In this document: piece after piece, positions 24,271 through 33,045 of the stretch | Layout: the number at the start of each line of letters is the position of its first letter | Position numbering within the stretch: the stretch's first letter is position 1 | From: Dactylosporangium fulvum | Lineage (GTDB): Bacteria > Actinomycetota > Actinomycetes > Mycobacteriales > Micromonosporaceae | Direction of reading: 5' to 3' | NCBI RefSeq assembly: GCF_025137375.1 | Contig: NZ_CP073720.1 | Location: 62,001 to 126,000 of the forward strand | Length of the DNA: 64,000 nucleotides | Position numbers and translations under genes: made by a program | Notes under the pieces: model-generated | Seen by the model: the letters and a program-made list of their open reading frames with translations, nothing else | The model's database searches: none | What the model was told of the DNA's origin: nothing

Positions 24271-26442
24271 ATGGGCCCAGTGCAGATCGTCGCGACGTCC
24301 GTCGCGGCGGCCATCACCGTCGTCGCAGTGGCACTCGTCGTGCGCACCGTGCGTCGGATGCTCGCTGTGGTCCGGCTGGGACAGCCGGACCCGTCCCGTG
24401 GCGGCGACCGGGCCCAGCGCCTGAAGACGATGCTGGCCGAGACCCTCGGCCACACCAGGATGCTGCGCTGGACGGTTGTCGGTGCGGCGCACTGGTTCGT
24501 GATGATCGCCTTCATCGCGCTGTCCTCGTTGGTCCTCGAGGCGTACTTCGAGGTCGCCGTCCCTGACCACGGTCTGCCGCTGATCGGCGGCTGGAGCCTC
24601 TACGGCCTGCTCACCGAGTGGATCGGCGTGCTCGGTTTCATCGGCATCCTGGTGCTGATCGGCATCCGGCTGCGCAACCTGCCGAGCAACCCCGAGCGGC
24701 GCTCCCGCTTCACCGGCTCGACGATGTGGCAGGCGTACTACGTCGAGTACACGATCCTGGCCGTGCTGCTCTGCGGCTTTTTCATCCGCGGGTTCAAGGC
24801 CGCCAACGACACGCTGGAGTGGCCGGTCTGGGCCGCCCCGGTGAGCCACGCCCTGGGCGGGGTGCTCCCGGCGAGCGCGGCCGCGGTCAGCCTGGTCGCC
24901 ATGGTGAAGATCATCGTGTCGATGACCTGGGTGATCGTCATCGCCAGCAACATCACGATGGGTGTCGCCTGGCACCGGTTCCTGGCGTTCTTCAACATCT
25001 ACTTCAAGCGCTCGCCCGGCCGGAAGGGCTCCGGCCTCGGCGCGCTGCGGCCGATGACGAGCGAGGGCAAGCCCCTCGACTTCGAGGAAGCCGACCCGGA
25101 GAAGGACCAGTTCGGCGTCGCGCAGGTCGAGCAGTTCACCTGGAAGGGCATGCTCGACTTCACCACCTGCACCGAGTGCGGGCGGTGCCAGTCGCAGTGC
25201 CCGGCGTGGAACACCGGTAAGCCGCTGTCGCCGAAGCTGCTGATCCTCAACCTGCGTGACCACGCGTACGCGAAGGCGCCATACCTGCTGGCCGGCGGCG
25301 GCAAGACGCTCACCGGCGACGAGAAGGCCACCCAGGAGCAGTTGGCGAAGGTGGACGTCCTCGCCCTCGCCGAGGCCGAGCGCCCGCTGATCGGCGGCGT
25401 CGACGAGAACGGCGTCATCGATCCCGACGTGCTGTGGTCCTGCACCACCTGTGGCGCCTGCGTCGAGCAGTGCCCGGTGGACATCGAGCACGTCGACCAC
25501 ATCGTCGACATGCGCCGCTACCAGGTGCTCATCGAGTCGAACTTCCCGACCGAGGCCGGCGTCATGCTGCGCAACCTGGAGAACAAGGGCAACCCGTGGG
25601 GCGCCGCGCAGTCGACGCGTGAGGACTGGACCAAGGGGCTCGACTTCCCGGTGCCGAACGTCGCCGACGGCGGCGACTTCGAGTACCTCTTCTGGGTCGG
25701 CTGCGCCGGCGCCTTCGAGGACCGGGCCAAGAAGACCACCCGCGCGGTGGCCACGCTGCTGAACGAGGCGGGCGTCAGCTTCGCGATCCTCGGCCAGGGC
25801 GAGACCTGCACCGGCGACCCGGCGCGCCGGATCGGCAACGAGTTCGTGTTCCAGATGCTCGCCCAGCAGAACGTCGAGACGCTCAACGAGGCGGGCGTGA
25901 AGAAGATCGTGGCGACCTGCCCGCACTGCTTCAACACGCTGGCCAACGAGTACGGCCAGTTGGGCGGCCACTTCGAGGTCATACACCACACGCAACTGCT
26001 GGCCCAGCTCGTCTCCGCCGGCAAGCTGACGCCGATCCAGCCGCTCGACGGCGCGGTGACCTACCACGACCCGTGCTACCTCGGCCGTCACAACCGCGTG
26101 TTCGCCCCGCCGCGCGAGGTCCTCGGTGCCGTCACGGCCACCGCTGACGGCGCCGCCGACGGCGCCGGCCTGGTCGAGATGGACCGGTTCGCCGAGCGCT
26201 CCTTCTGCTGCGGCGCCGGTGGCGCCCGCATGTGGATGGAAGAGCGGATCGGCAAGCGGATCAACGTCGAGCGCGTCGAGGAGGCCCTGTCGACCGGCGC
26301 CAAGACGGTCGCGGTGTCCTGCCCCTTCTGCCTGACCATGCTCGGCGACGGCGTCACCGGCAAGAAGGCCGCCGGCGCCGCGCCCGACGACGTCGAGGTG
26401 GTCGACGTGGCGTCCGTCCTGCTCCGGGCGGTGCAGAAGTAG
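24271..26442 (+). CDS. Membrane iron-sulfur oxidoreductase, EtfD-like (HdrD/GlpC-type)
   Basis: The 723-residue protein has an N-terminal membrane domain of about six segments (1-235). A ferredoxin-type domain follows, with two 4Fe-4S motifs starting at C300 (CTECGRCQSQCP) and C391 (CTTCGACVEQCP). Two CCG/heterodisulfide reductase-type domains come last (CPHCFNTL; FCCGAGGARMWMEE; CPFCLTML). The arrangement matches M. tuberculosis Rv0338c (EtfD), which takes electrons from acyl-CoA dehydrogenases via ETF into the quinone pool. It probably re-oxidises ETF during beta-oxidation. The start is ATG 24271. It shares an operator motif with the FadE5-like gene at 42.1 kb. Confidence 0.87.
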   Translation: MGPVQIVATSVAAAITVVAVALVVRTVRRMLAVVRLGQPDPSRGGDRAQRLKTMLAETLGHTRMLRWTVVGAAHWFVMIAFIALSSLVLEAYFEVAVPDHGLPLIGGWSLYGLLTEWIGVLGFIGILVLIGIRLRNLPSNPERRSRFTGSTMWQAYYVEYTILAVLLCGFFIRGFKAANDTLEWPVWAAPVSHALGGVLPASAAAVSLVAMVKIIVSMTWVIVIASNITMGVAWHRFLAFFNIYFKRSPGRKGSGLGALRPMTSEGKPLDFEEADPEKDQFGVAQVEQFTWKGMLDFTTCTECGRCQSQCPAWNTGKPLSPKLLILNLRDHAYAKAPYLLAGGGKTLTGDEKATQEQLAKVDVLALAEAERPLIGGVDENGVIDPDVLWSCTTCGACVEQCPVDIEHVDHIVDMRRYQVLIESNFPTEAGVMLRNLENKGNPWGAAQSTREDWTKGLDFPVPNVADGGDFEYLFWVGCAGAFEDRAKKTTRAVATLLNEAGVSFAILGQGETCTGDPARRIGNEFVFQMLAQQNVETLNEAGVKKIVATCPHCFNTLANEYGQLGGHFEVIHHTQLLAQLVSAGKLTPIQPLDGAVTYHDPCYLGRHNRVFAPPREVLGAVTATADGAADGAGLVEMDRFAERSFCCGAGGARMWMEERIGKRINVERVEEALSTGAKTVAVSCPFCLTMLGDGVTGKKAAGAAPDDVEVVDVASVLLRAVQK

Positions 26443-26454
26443 TCGCCGGTGCCG

Positions 26455-26688
26455 TCATCGCTGGCCGATGACGTTCATCGCGAGGCCGAGGGCCACGAGC
26501 ACGGCGGTCACCGTGGCGATGACACGCAGCCCGCGCAGGCTCTCCGCCCAGGCCAGCTTGCGCGCGGCCGGGACCAGCGCCTTTGTGCGGCGGTAGTCGA
26601 GACGGGCCCGCTTCGCGCGAGTGTTCGCGCTGCCCACTGCCAGTCCGGCGACGAGTGCGATACAGGCACTGATCAGCGCTGCTCCCAT
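26455..26688 (-). CDS. Small two-segment membrane protein
   Basis: The product has 77 residues: hydrophobic segments at about 3-20 and 55-73 flank a strongly basic middle (KRARLDYRRTKALVPAARK). No family was named. ATG 26688 has a full GGAGGAGGG ribosome binding site, which settles the start; the frame stays open far upstream without a site. It diverges from the degraded GntR-type gene by about 90 bp, an arrangement common for small membrane proteins beside YtrA-type GntR regulators. Confidence 0.75.
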   Translation of the reverse strand: MGAALISACIALVAGLAVGSANTRAKRARLDYRRTKALVPAARKLAWAESLRGLRVIATVTAVLVALGLAMNVIGQR

Positions 26689-26780
26689 CAGCCCTCCTCC
26701 ACGGGCGCTGTGCTTGCTGCCCTCAGCATCCGCGCTGCTCACCTGGGCGCACAGCCCCCGAAAGGAGGAGGGTGATCTAC

Positions 26781-27090
26781 GTGTCTCGATGGCAGGTTTC
26801 CGCAGCGGCTGCCGCCGGTGCGGCAGCTGGCTGCGGACCTCGGGCTGGCCGTCGGGACGGTGGCCCGGGCATACCGCGAGCTGGAGCTGGCGGGTCTGGT
26901 GCTCGCCCGGCGCGGGGGCGGCATCCGGGTCGCTGACGGGGGCCGGGTCGAGCCCGGCGCCGAGCGGATCCGGCTGCTGGACGAGCAGGCCGCGGCGTAT
27001 CTCGCGTTCGCCGAGCGGGTCGGGGCAACACAGGAGGAGGCGCTGGCCGCGGTCGGTCGGGCTGCCGGTCGAGGCGTGTTCGGCACATGA
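26781..27090 (+). pseudogene. Truncated or frameshifted GntR-type (YtrA-like) regulator
   Basis: The frame ending at 27090 encodes [32 protein letters not shown], the recognition part of a YtrA-type winged helix. A short helical tail ([25 protein letters not shown]) follows. Helix 1 of the domain, normally about 30 residues more, is missing. The only strong start signal (GGAGGAGGG, then GTG 26781) reads a different frame, in which the protein runs out into an Ala-rich sequence. A deletion with frameshift near 26790-26815 explains this. If GTG 26818 is used, a 90-residue product with an incomplete domain results. Confidence 0.6.
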
Positions 27091-27142
27091 CGGACGCACG
27101 TGGAAGAATTCGGCAGACACCTGAAGGGACCTCCGCGCGAGC

Positions 27143-28471
27143 GTGTTGACCACACTGTTGCCCCTATTGGCGTTCGCGCTGCTCACCGCGGCGAACGCAG
27201 GCTTTGTCGCCGCCGAGTTCTCGCTCGTCACCGTCGACCGGGCCGAGATCGAGCAGCGGGCGAACGCCGGCGACCGCAAGGCACGCACCGTGCGCCGCGC
27301 GCTGCGTGAGCTGTCCTTCCAGCTGTCGGGGGCCCAGCTCGGGATCACCATCACCGCGCTGCTCGCCGGTTACCTCGCGGAGCCGGCGCTCGCCCACCTG
27401 TTCGAGCCGCTGCTGCACCCGGTGTTCGGCACCATGACGCAGGGCGCCGGGCACATCGTCGCCCTGATCGCTGCCACGCTGCTCTCCATGCTGTTCGGCG
27501 AGCTGGTGCCGAAGAACGCGGCGCTGGCCCGGCCGATGCCGGTGGCCCGTGCGACGGCCGGGCCGCAGCGGATGTTCTCGCGGCTGTTCTCCTGGCTGAT
27601 CGGGCTGCTCAACGGCTCGGCCAACTGGGTGGTGCGGCGGTTCGGCATCGAGCCGCAGGAGGAGCTCGCGAGTGCCCGGTCGCCGGAGGAGTTGGGCCTG
27701 CTCGCGGCGATCTCCGCCCAGGCCGGCGCCCTGCCGCGGGAGACCGCGGTGCTGCTCCAGAGGACCATCCGGTTCGGCGACAAGCGGGCGGCCGAGGCGA
27801 TGACCCCCCGGGTCGACGTCATCTCGCTGCGTGCCGACGCCACCGTCGCCGATCTGCTGGCCACGTCGGTCCAGACCGGCTACAGCCGCTTCCCGATCTA
27901 CGTGCAGACCCTCGACCAGGTCACCGGGGTGGTCACGGTCACCGACGCACTCGGGGTGCCCCCGGTGCGCCGGCCGACGACGAAGGTCGGGGCCGTGGCG
28001 CGCGAGCCGGTCTTCGTGCCCGAGAGCCTTGACCTCGACGGCGTGCTCGGGGCGCTGCGCAGGGGTAATTCCGACGTTGCGATCGTCGTGGACGAATACG
28101 GCGGGACCGACGGTGTGGTCACCATCGAGGACCTGGTCGAGGAACTCGTCGGTGAGATCGTCGACGAGCACGACGTGGAAGAGGAGCCCACCACCGCGCA
28201 CGGCATGCCCGACCTGACCGCACCCGGCGACGAACGGACGCTGCTGGTCGACGGGGTGCTGCGGGAGGACGAGCTGGCCGAGCTCACCGGGTTCAGGGTT
28301 CCGGAAGGGCCCTACGAGACGCTCGCCGGGTTCCTGATGGCCAGGCTCGGACACATCCCGTCGGTCGGCGAGACGTGGAAGGAAGACGGCTGGGAGTTCA
28401 CCGTCGTCGAGGTGGACCGGCGCCGGATCGAGCAGGTGCGGGTCGTCCGGCCGGAGGCCATCCATGACTGA
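27143..28471 (+). CDS. CNNM/CorC-type hemolysin family protein
   Basis: The 442-residue protein has a DUF21 (CNNM) membrane domain of about four segments (1-185; ANAGFVAAEFSLV, GAQLGITITALLAGYLAEPA, FGELVPKNAAL). A CBS-domain pair (about 215-335; MTPRVDVISL, VDEYGGTDGVVTIEDLVEELVGEI) and a C-terminal CorC_HlyC domain follow. Such proteins are linked to Mg2+ or Co2+ export; true hemolytic activity is not implied. It overlaps the next, paralogous gene by 8 bp. The GTG at 27143 lacks a strong ribosome binding site. Confidence 0.9.
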   Translation: MLTTLLPLLAFALLTAANAGFVAAEFSLVTVDRAEIEQRANAGDRKARTVRRALRELSFQLSGAQLGITITALLAGYLAEPALAHLFEPLLHPVFGTMTQGAGHIVALIAATLLSMLFGELVPKNAALARPMPVARATAGPQRMFSRLFSWLIGLLNGSANWVVRRFGIEPQEELASARSPEELGLLAAISAQAGALPRETAVLLQRTIRFGDKRAAEAMTPRVDVISLRADATVADLLATSVQTGYSRFPIYVQTLDQVTGVVTVTDALGVPPVRRPTTKVGAVAREPVFVPESLDLDGVLGALRRGNSDVAIVVDEYGGTDGVVTIEDLVEELVGEIVDEHDVEEEPTTAHGMPDLTAPGDERTLLVDGVLREDELAELTGFRVPEGPYETLAGFLMARLGHIPSVGETWKEDGWEFTVVEVDRRRIEQVRVVRPEAIHD

Positions 28472-29522
28472 CCTGCTGATCACGATCCTGCTGCTGCTCG
28501 GCAACGCATTCTTCGTCGGTAGCGAGTTCGCGCTGATCGCGTCCCGGCGCACGGTGATCGAGCCGCTGGCCGCCACCTCGCGCCGGGCGCGGACGGCACT
28601 GCGAGCCATGAACGAGATCCCGTTGATGATTGCCGGTGCGCAGCTGGGCGTCACGATCTGCTCGCTCGGACTCGGCGCCCTGGCCGAGCCGGCACTGGCC
28701 CACGGCCTCGAAGGGCCGTTCCACGCGATGCACCTGCCCGAGCAGCTCGTGCACCCGGTCGCCTTCGTGCTGGCGCTCGGCGTGGTCGTGTTCGCCCACA
28801 CGGTCGTCGGCGAGATGGTGCCGAAGAACCTCACGCTGGCCTCGCCGGAGCGTGCCGTGCTGTGGCTCGGCCCGTTGATGTATGCGTTCTGCATCGCGAC
28901 CAAGCCGGTGCTCGTGGCGATGAAGTGGGCGTCGCGGATGATCCTCTCGCTGTGGCGGATCGAGACGACCGGCTCCGTGAAGACGGTTTTCACCGCCGAG
29001 GAGCTCGCCGGCCTGGCCGCGCAGGCGACGACCGAGGGGCTGCTGGCGCCGGAGGAGCACGCGCGGATCACCGGCGCGCTGGCACTCAGCCAGCGGACCG
29101 CCCGCGACGCGCTGCGGCCCTGGTCCGAGGTGACGACGGTCGCCGAGGACGTGTCGCCGGCGTCGCTGGAGGTGCTGGCCACGCGGACGAACCGTTCACG
29201 GTTCCCGGTGGTGGAACGGACGTCACGCCGGGTCCTCGGCTTCGTGCACGTCAAGGACGTGATCGGATTCGTCGGGCCACAGCGGCGGGCGCCGATTCCG
29301 CTCGACCTGATCCGGCCGTTGGGCATCGTGCCGCCGACCCGGACGCTGGCCGAGCTGCTGCTGGCGATGCGCCGCGAACGTCAGCACATCGTGCTGGTGA
29401 GCGACGGCCGGGTGCCGATCGGCGTGGTGACGCTCGACGACGTGCTCATGGCCGTGGTGGGCGAGAGCATCAGGGACGAATCCCCGGCTGCGCAGTCGTC
29501 GTTGAGTCCTGCGCAGCGCTGA
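28464..29522 (+). CDS. CNNM/CorC-type hemolysin family protein, second copy
   Basis: The 352-residue paralogue of the preceding gene has DUF21 (ITILLLLGNAFFVGSEFALIASRR, GAQLGVTICSLGLGALAEPA, VGEMVPKNLTLASPER) and a CBS pair (LVTRTNRSRFPVV-like stretch at about 237; VLVSDGRVPIGVVTLDDVLMAVVGE at about 312-336). It ends without the CorC_HlyC domain. Tandem pairs of a long and a short form are usual in actinobacteria and may work as one transporter. The start lies inside the upstream gene's last codons. Confidence 0.9.
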   Translation: MTDLLITILLLLGNAFFVGSEFALIASRRTVIEPLAATSRRARTALRAMNEIPLMIAGAQLGVTICSLGLGALAEPALAHGLEGPFHAMHLPEQLVHPVAFVLALGVVVFAHTVVGEMVPKNLTLASPERAVLWLGPLMYAFCIATKPVLVAMKWASRMILSLWRIETTGSVKTVFTAEELAGLAAQATTEGLLAPEEHARITGALALSQRTARDALRPWSEVTTVAEDVSPASLEVLATRTNRSRFPVVERTSRRVLGFVHVKDVIGFVGPQRRAPIPLDLIRPLGIVPPTRTLAELLLAMRRERQHIVLVSDGRVPIGVVTLDDVLMAVVGESIRDESPAAQSSLSPAQR

Positions 29523-29607
29523 ATCACGGGCGGGCACCCTGGCGATCGGTGTCACGCGGACGTGCGACGGAACCGGCGAAACGCCACGAGTTCTGTCGTG
29601 TTGTCGG

Positions 29608-29613
29608 CATAAT
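29608..29613 (+). promoter_or_regulatory. Candidate -10 element for a leaderless LamG transcript
   Basis: CATAAT lies eight bases before ATG 29622, which has no ribosome binding site. The spacing fits transcription starting at or next to the start codon. No good -35 box was found. Confidence 0.35.
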
Positions 29614-29621
29614 GCCCGGTT

Positions 29622-30488
29622 ATGCGTACGTTGGCCCTCCGGCGGCGGTTTGTCCTATCCGTAGCGCTCGTGCCGATCGTCGCTGCCGCCGCCTGGATAG
29701 CTCACCGGAGTGTCAGCGGTGGAGGGCCCGACGCCGTGAGTGTCGAGCCGAGCGCCGGACCGCACGCCGTCGCGTCCGCCAACGTTCCGGGTGAGCCCGC
29801 CGTCCAGCCGTCCGAGGCGAAGGCCACGAGTGCGGCGCCCAAGGGGAGCACCGCGCTGCGGTACAGCTTCGACGGCGGGCTGTCCGCGCCGATCGTCGAC
29901 GCCGGCGGGCGGCTGCCGCTGAAGGTGCGCAAGGTGGCCGGGGGTGAGCTGTCGGCCGTGCCGCACGCCGGCGGACTGGCGGTGCGTTTCCCGCCACGGT
30001 GTGACCATTACGGTGCGGAGAGTTGTGCGCGGGCCATCTTGCAGAGCGGTCCGGCGGACTTTCTCAATCCCGGCCAGGCCGACTTCTCGTATGGTGCGAG
30101 CGTTCTTGTCAAGTCATCGGAAACTTCCAAGGGCGCCAATGTCATGCAAAAAGGGTTCTCAGTCGGTGACAGTCAGTTCAAGTTGCAGGTGGACGGCGTC
30201 GCCGGGCGGCCGAGTTGTGTGGTTGTCGGCACCGGCCGCTCCACCATTTACGTAGCGCTCGCATCGCGCAGCGTCGCTGACGGGCGCTGGCACCGGATCG
30301 AGTGTTCGCGCAGTAGCGCGCTGCTCACGGTGGCTGTCGACGGTGCGGTCGTCGGGCAGGCCGCGATTCCGCCGTCACTGTCGATAGTGAACACCGGTCC
30401 ACTCTGTATTGGCGGTAAGGGAACCAGTGCGAACAACGACCAGTTCGTGGGTGTAATTGACGACGTGTTCGTCACTCGAAGCGCGTGA
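29622..30488 (+). CDS. Secreted or membrane-anchored LamG/concanavalin A-like protein
   Basis: The 288-residue protein has an N-terminal signal or anchor (about 9-27, RFVLSVALVPIVAAAAWIA), an Ala/Pro-rich linker and a LamG-like beta-sandwich (about 75-285). The LamG pattern is visible in FSYGASVLVK, GRWHRIECSRSSALLTVAVDG and GPLCIGGKGTSANNDQFVGVIDDVFV. Such domains bind carbohydrate or act as modules in extracellular proteins; no catalytic domain is attached. The gene just precedes the c-di-AMP riboswitch but is not under it. Confidence 0.82.
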   Translation: MRTLALRRRFVLSVALVPIVAAAAWIAHRSVSGGGPDAVSVEPSAGPHAVASANVPGEPAVQPSEAKATSAAPKGSTALRYSFDGGLSAPIVDAGGRLPLKVRKVAGGELSAVPHAGGLAVRFPPRCDHYGAESCARAILQSGPADFLNPGQADFSYGASVLVKSSETSKGANVMQKGFSVGDSQFKLQVDGVAGRPSCVVVGTGRSTIYVALASRSVADGRWHRIECSRSSALLTVAVDGAVVGQAAIPPSLSIVNTGPLCIGGKGTSANNDQFVGVIDDVFVTRSA

Positions 30489-30600
30489 CTTTCGCGACAA
30501 ATCAGACAACAACCGGACATCTACTTGAACCTGGGAAGCACTGCCCCTTAACGTGAATTCCCGTCGGATGGATGTCCGCACCCAACACGGGTGCGCCAGA

Positions 30601-30727
30601 CGGCACCGCCGAGTCGAAATCCGAGCCGGGGAACCAGTGCGCCATCGGGGTGAATCCGCATCTTGTCTGCGGTAGGGCGAACTTCCCGTCCGAACCCGTC
30701 AGCTAACCCGGTAGGCGGCCACGGAAG
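30601..30727 (+). promoter_or_regulatory. Cyclic di-AMP (ydaO-yuaA) riboswitch
   Basis: The leader of the NlpC/P60 gene carries the conserved ydaO-yuaA elements in order: GCCGGGGAACCA, CGGGGTGAATCCGC, GGTAGGGCGAACTTCCCG, CCGAACCCGTCAGCTAACCC, GGTAGGCGGC. It ends just before the AAGGAG ribosome binding site. In actinobacteria this class controls cell-wall hydrolase genes, usually switching them off when c-di-AMP is high. The boundaries are approximate. Confidence 0.9.
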
Positions 30728-30743
30728 AAGGAGCATCTCCTCG

Positions 30744-31739
30744 GTGGACACCCATCTGAGGTGGACGAAGCGGCCCCACCGTCTGGTCCGGGTTCTCGTC
30801 GCCGCTCTTGGCGGACTGTCGCTCGCCTTCGGGGTCACCGGCTACGCACACGCGGAACCGACCCCCGCTGAGCTCGAAGCGCAGATCGACAAGAAGTGGA
30901 ACGAAGTCGAGCCGATCATCGAGCAGCACAACCACCTCAAAGCCGAGCTGAACAACAACAAGGCCAAGCAGAAGCAGCTGCAGAACCAGATCCTGCCGCT
31001 CCAGCTCCAGGTGGACAACGCCCTGACCCGCGTGAGCGCCTTCTCGGTCATGCAGTTCAAGGCTGGGCGGGCGTCGAGCTTCAACGCGCTGCTGACCACC
31101 GGATCGCCGGACACCTTCGCCGAGCAGCTGATGATGCTCAACATGCTGGCGAAGGACGAACAGGCCCGGATCAAGGACGTCCTCGCGGCCAAGAAGGCGT
31201 ACGACGAACAGAAGAAGCCGCTCGACGAGCTCATCGCCCAGCAGGTCGAGCAAGAGGCCGCGATGGCTCAGAAAGAGCAGCAGATCAACGCCGAGATCAA
31301 GACCCTCAACGAGATGCGCGTCCGGGCGTACGGGTCGGGCAACGGCACCGGCGTGCTGAAGCCGGTCGCCTGCCCGGTGGAGTACACCGGCGGCCCCGGC
31401 GCGAAGGCGGCGCAGACGGCCTGCAACCAGATCGGCAAGCCCTACGTCTGGGCGGCCGAGGGCCCGGGCTCGTTCGACTGCTCCGGCCTGACGCTCTACG
31501 CGTGGAAGGCCGCCGGCTACACGCTGCGGCACTACACAAAATGGCAGTACCAGGACACCAAGCGCGTCAGCCGCGCGGACCTCAAGCCCGGTGACCTGGT
31601 CTTCTACTACAGCGATCTGCACCACATCGGCATGTACGTGGGCGGCGGCTGGATCGTCCACGCGCCGACCTCGGGTGACAAGGTCCGGATGAAGAAGATC
31701 GACGACGGGCCGATCTCCGGATACGGCCGAGTCGCATAG
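30744..31739 (+). CDS. Secreted NlpC/P60 (C40) peptidoglycan endopeptidase
   Basis: The 331-residue protein has a signal peptide (about 12-40, ending AHAEP), a long coiled-coil region (about 42-195, rich in Lys/Gln/Glu) and a C-terminal NlpC/P60 domain (about 220-331). The catalytic Cys lies in GSFDCSGLTLYAW and the His in HHIGMYVGGGWIVHAP. It cuts stem peptides in peptidoglycan, as RipA-type enzymes do, and the coiled coil probably restrains it. GTG 30744 is chosen because AAGGAG lies 10 bases upstream, directly after the riboswitch; the ATG at 30663 lies inside the aptamer. Confidence 0.92.
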   Translation: MDTHLRWTKRPHRLVRVLVAALGGLSLAFGVTGYAHAEPTPAELEAQIDKKWNEVEPIIEQHNHLKAELNNNKAKQKQLQNQILPLQLQVDNALTRVSAFSVMQFKAGRASSFNALLTTGSPDTFAEQLMMLNMLAKDEQARIKDVLAAKKAYDEQKKPLDELIAQQVEQEAAMAQKEQQINAEIKTLNEMRVRAYGSGNGTGVLKPVACPVEYTGGPGAKAAQTACNQIGKPYVWAAEGPGSFDCSGLTLYAWKAAGYTLRHYTKWQYQDTKRVSRADLKPGDLVFYYSDLHHIGMYVGGGWIVHAPTSGDKVRMKKIDDGPISGYGRVA

Positions 31740-31751
31740 ACGTCGAACATC

Positions 31752-31788
31752 AAAAGGGGGCGGGCCCGTCAGGACCCGCCCCTTTTTG
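31752..31788. terminator. Bidirectional terminator between the NlpC/P60 gene and dcd
   Basis: AAAAGGGGGCGGG pairs with CCCGCCCCTTTTT with A and T runs on both sides, so it can stop transcription from either side. Confidence 0.9.
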
Positions 31789-31795
31789 TCGTCCG

Positions 31796-32374
31796 TCAGT
31801 GGGTCGGCCAGGTGCGCCAGTTCTGCCACGAGCGGCTCGGTGTCGGACCGCGCTGGCCCTGGTACCGCGAGCCGTAGACCGCCGAGCCGTAAGGGTGCTC
31901 CGACGGCGAGGACAGCCGGAAGATGCAGAGCTGGCCGATCTTCATGCCCGGCCAGAGCATGATCGGCAGATTGGCCACGTTCGACAGCTCGAGCGTCACG
32001 TGCCCGGAGAACCCGGGGTCGATGAAGCCCGCCGTGGAGTGCGTCAGCAGGCCCAGCCGGCCGAGGCTGGACTTGCCCTCCAGTCGCCCGGCGAGCTGGT
32101 CGCCGAGGGTGATGACCTCAAGCGTCGAGGCGAGCACGAACTCGCCCGGGTGCAGCACGAACGGCTGTCCGTCCTCGACCTCGACCATCGAGGTCAGGTC
32201 GTCCTGCTGGATCGCGGGATCGATGTGCGTATACAGGTGGTTGTTGAAGACCCGGAACCACCGGTCGAGCCGCACGTCGATACTCGACGGCTGGACGAGC
32301 GCCCGATCGAACGGCTCGAGCGTCAACTGCCCGCCCTCGAGCTCCTTGGTCAGGTCACGGTCGGATAGCAGCAC
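31796..32374 (-). CDS. dcd: dCTP deaminase
   Basis: The 192-residue enzyme converts dCTP to dUTP in pyrimidine deoxynucleotide supply. Family motifs are [58 protein letters not shown] and [18 protein letters not shown]. Actinobacterial members such as the M. tuberculosis enzyme can be bifunctional and also hydrolyse dUTP; this is possible here but not shown. Confidence 0.95.
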   Translation of the reverse strand: MLLSDRDLTKELEGGQLTLEPFDRALVQPSSIDVRLDRWFRVFNNHLYTHIDPAIQQDDLTSMVEVEDGQPFVLHPGEFVLASTLEVITLGDQLAGRLEGKSSLGRLGLLTHSTAGFIDPGFSGHVTLELSNVANLPIMLWPGMKIGQLCIFRLSSPSEHPYGSAVYGSRYQGQRGPTPSRSWQNWRTWPTH

Positions 32375-32384
32375 CCGTACGACC

Positions 32385-32849
32385 TTACGGGACGGGCTCC
32401 TCGGCCTCGTCGGCTGCTGCCGCGGTCGCTGCCAGTACCTTTTCCATCACCCGCGACGCGGTCTCCAGTTCTTTGTCGTCGAACTCGGCGAACGCGGAGC
32501 GGAGATGTTCACCGAGCGGGGTGAAGAACGCGAGCGCCAGGGCCCGGGCCGACGGCAGCATGTCGAGATGCACCCGCCGCCGGTCGGTGGTGTCGTGGTT
32601 GCGCTCGATGTGGCCGGCCCGCTCCAGCCGGCCGAGCAGCGCGGTGGTCGCCGCCGGGCTCAGCGACAGCATGCGGGCCAACTCGCCGGGGGTCAGCGGA
32701 TGGCCGTCCTCCGCGGCCCGCCAGATGTGCGCGACCGCGTTCATGTCGGTGCGGTGCAGGCCGTGGGCGCGCGTGAACACGTCGACGAAGCGATCGGCCT
32801 CCACGTTGAATCGGCGGAGGAGGTCGATCAACGTGTCGGCTGCCTGCAC
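32385..32849 (-). CDS. MarR-family transcriptional regulator
   Basis: From GTG 32849 the product has 154 residues with a MarR winged helix (about 35-110: [55 protein letters not shown]). The frame is open to 33104, and ATG 32945 would give 186 residues; neither start has a strong ribosome binding site, so the N-terminus is uncertain. It diverges from a flavin/pyridoxamine-oxidase-like gene whose promoter holds overlapping palindromes, the likely MarR operators. The ligand is unknown. Confidence 0.85.
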   Translation of the reverse strand: MQAADTLIDLLRRFNVEADRFVDVFTRAHGLHRTDMNAVAHIWRAAEDGHPLTPGELARMLSLSPAATTALLGRLERAGHIERNHDTTDRRRVHLDMLPSARALALAFFTPLGEHLRSAFAEFDDKELETASRVMEKVLAATAAAADEAEEPVP

Positions 32850-33016
32850 CGGTTCAGTTTGCCGTGCCCGTCGCAACGCTCTAGGTTCCTCGCTGGAATA
32901 TTTCCGTGATGGTACTGACCGCGAAGGGTGATGGCGAGAGCCCATGACTCGCCGGCGGCTGACTACCCGGTTCCGTCCGAAGTGACGCCTCCTCCGTTCG
33001 GGGAAATCGCGGTCAA

Positions 33017-33037
33017 TCGTACATGTGTACGAGTACA
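33017..33037. promoter_or_regulatory. Overlapping palindromes, probable operator
   Basis: TCGTACATGTGTACGA (33017-33032, 7-bp arms) overlaps TGTACGAGTACA (33026-33037, 5-bp arms) eight bases upstream of the oxidase-like gene and within the marR divergent region. Binding here would block that start site. Confidence 0.6.
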
Positions 33038-33045
33038 TTTGACGC

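Noticed and set aside
24199..26091. 630-codon minus-strand frame antisense to the EtfD-like gene
   Set aside because: Shadow frame of a clear gene with intact iron-sulfur motifs.
27143..29522. Hemolysin toxins
   Set aside because: The family name is historical; CNNM/CorC domains point to ion transport, not to haemolysis.
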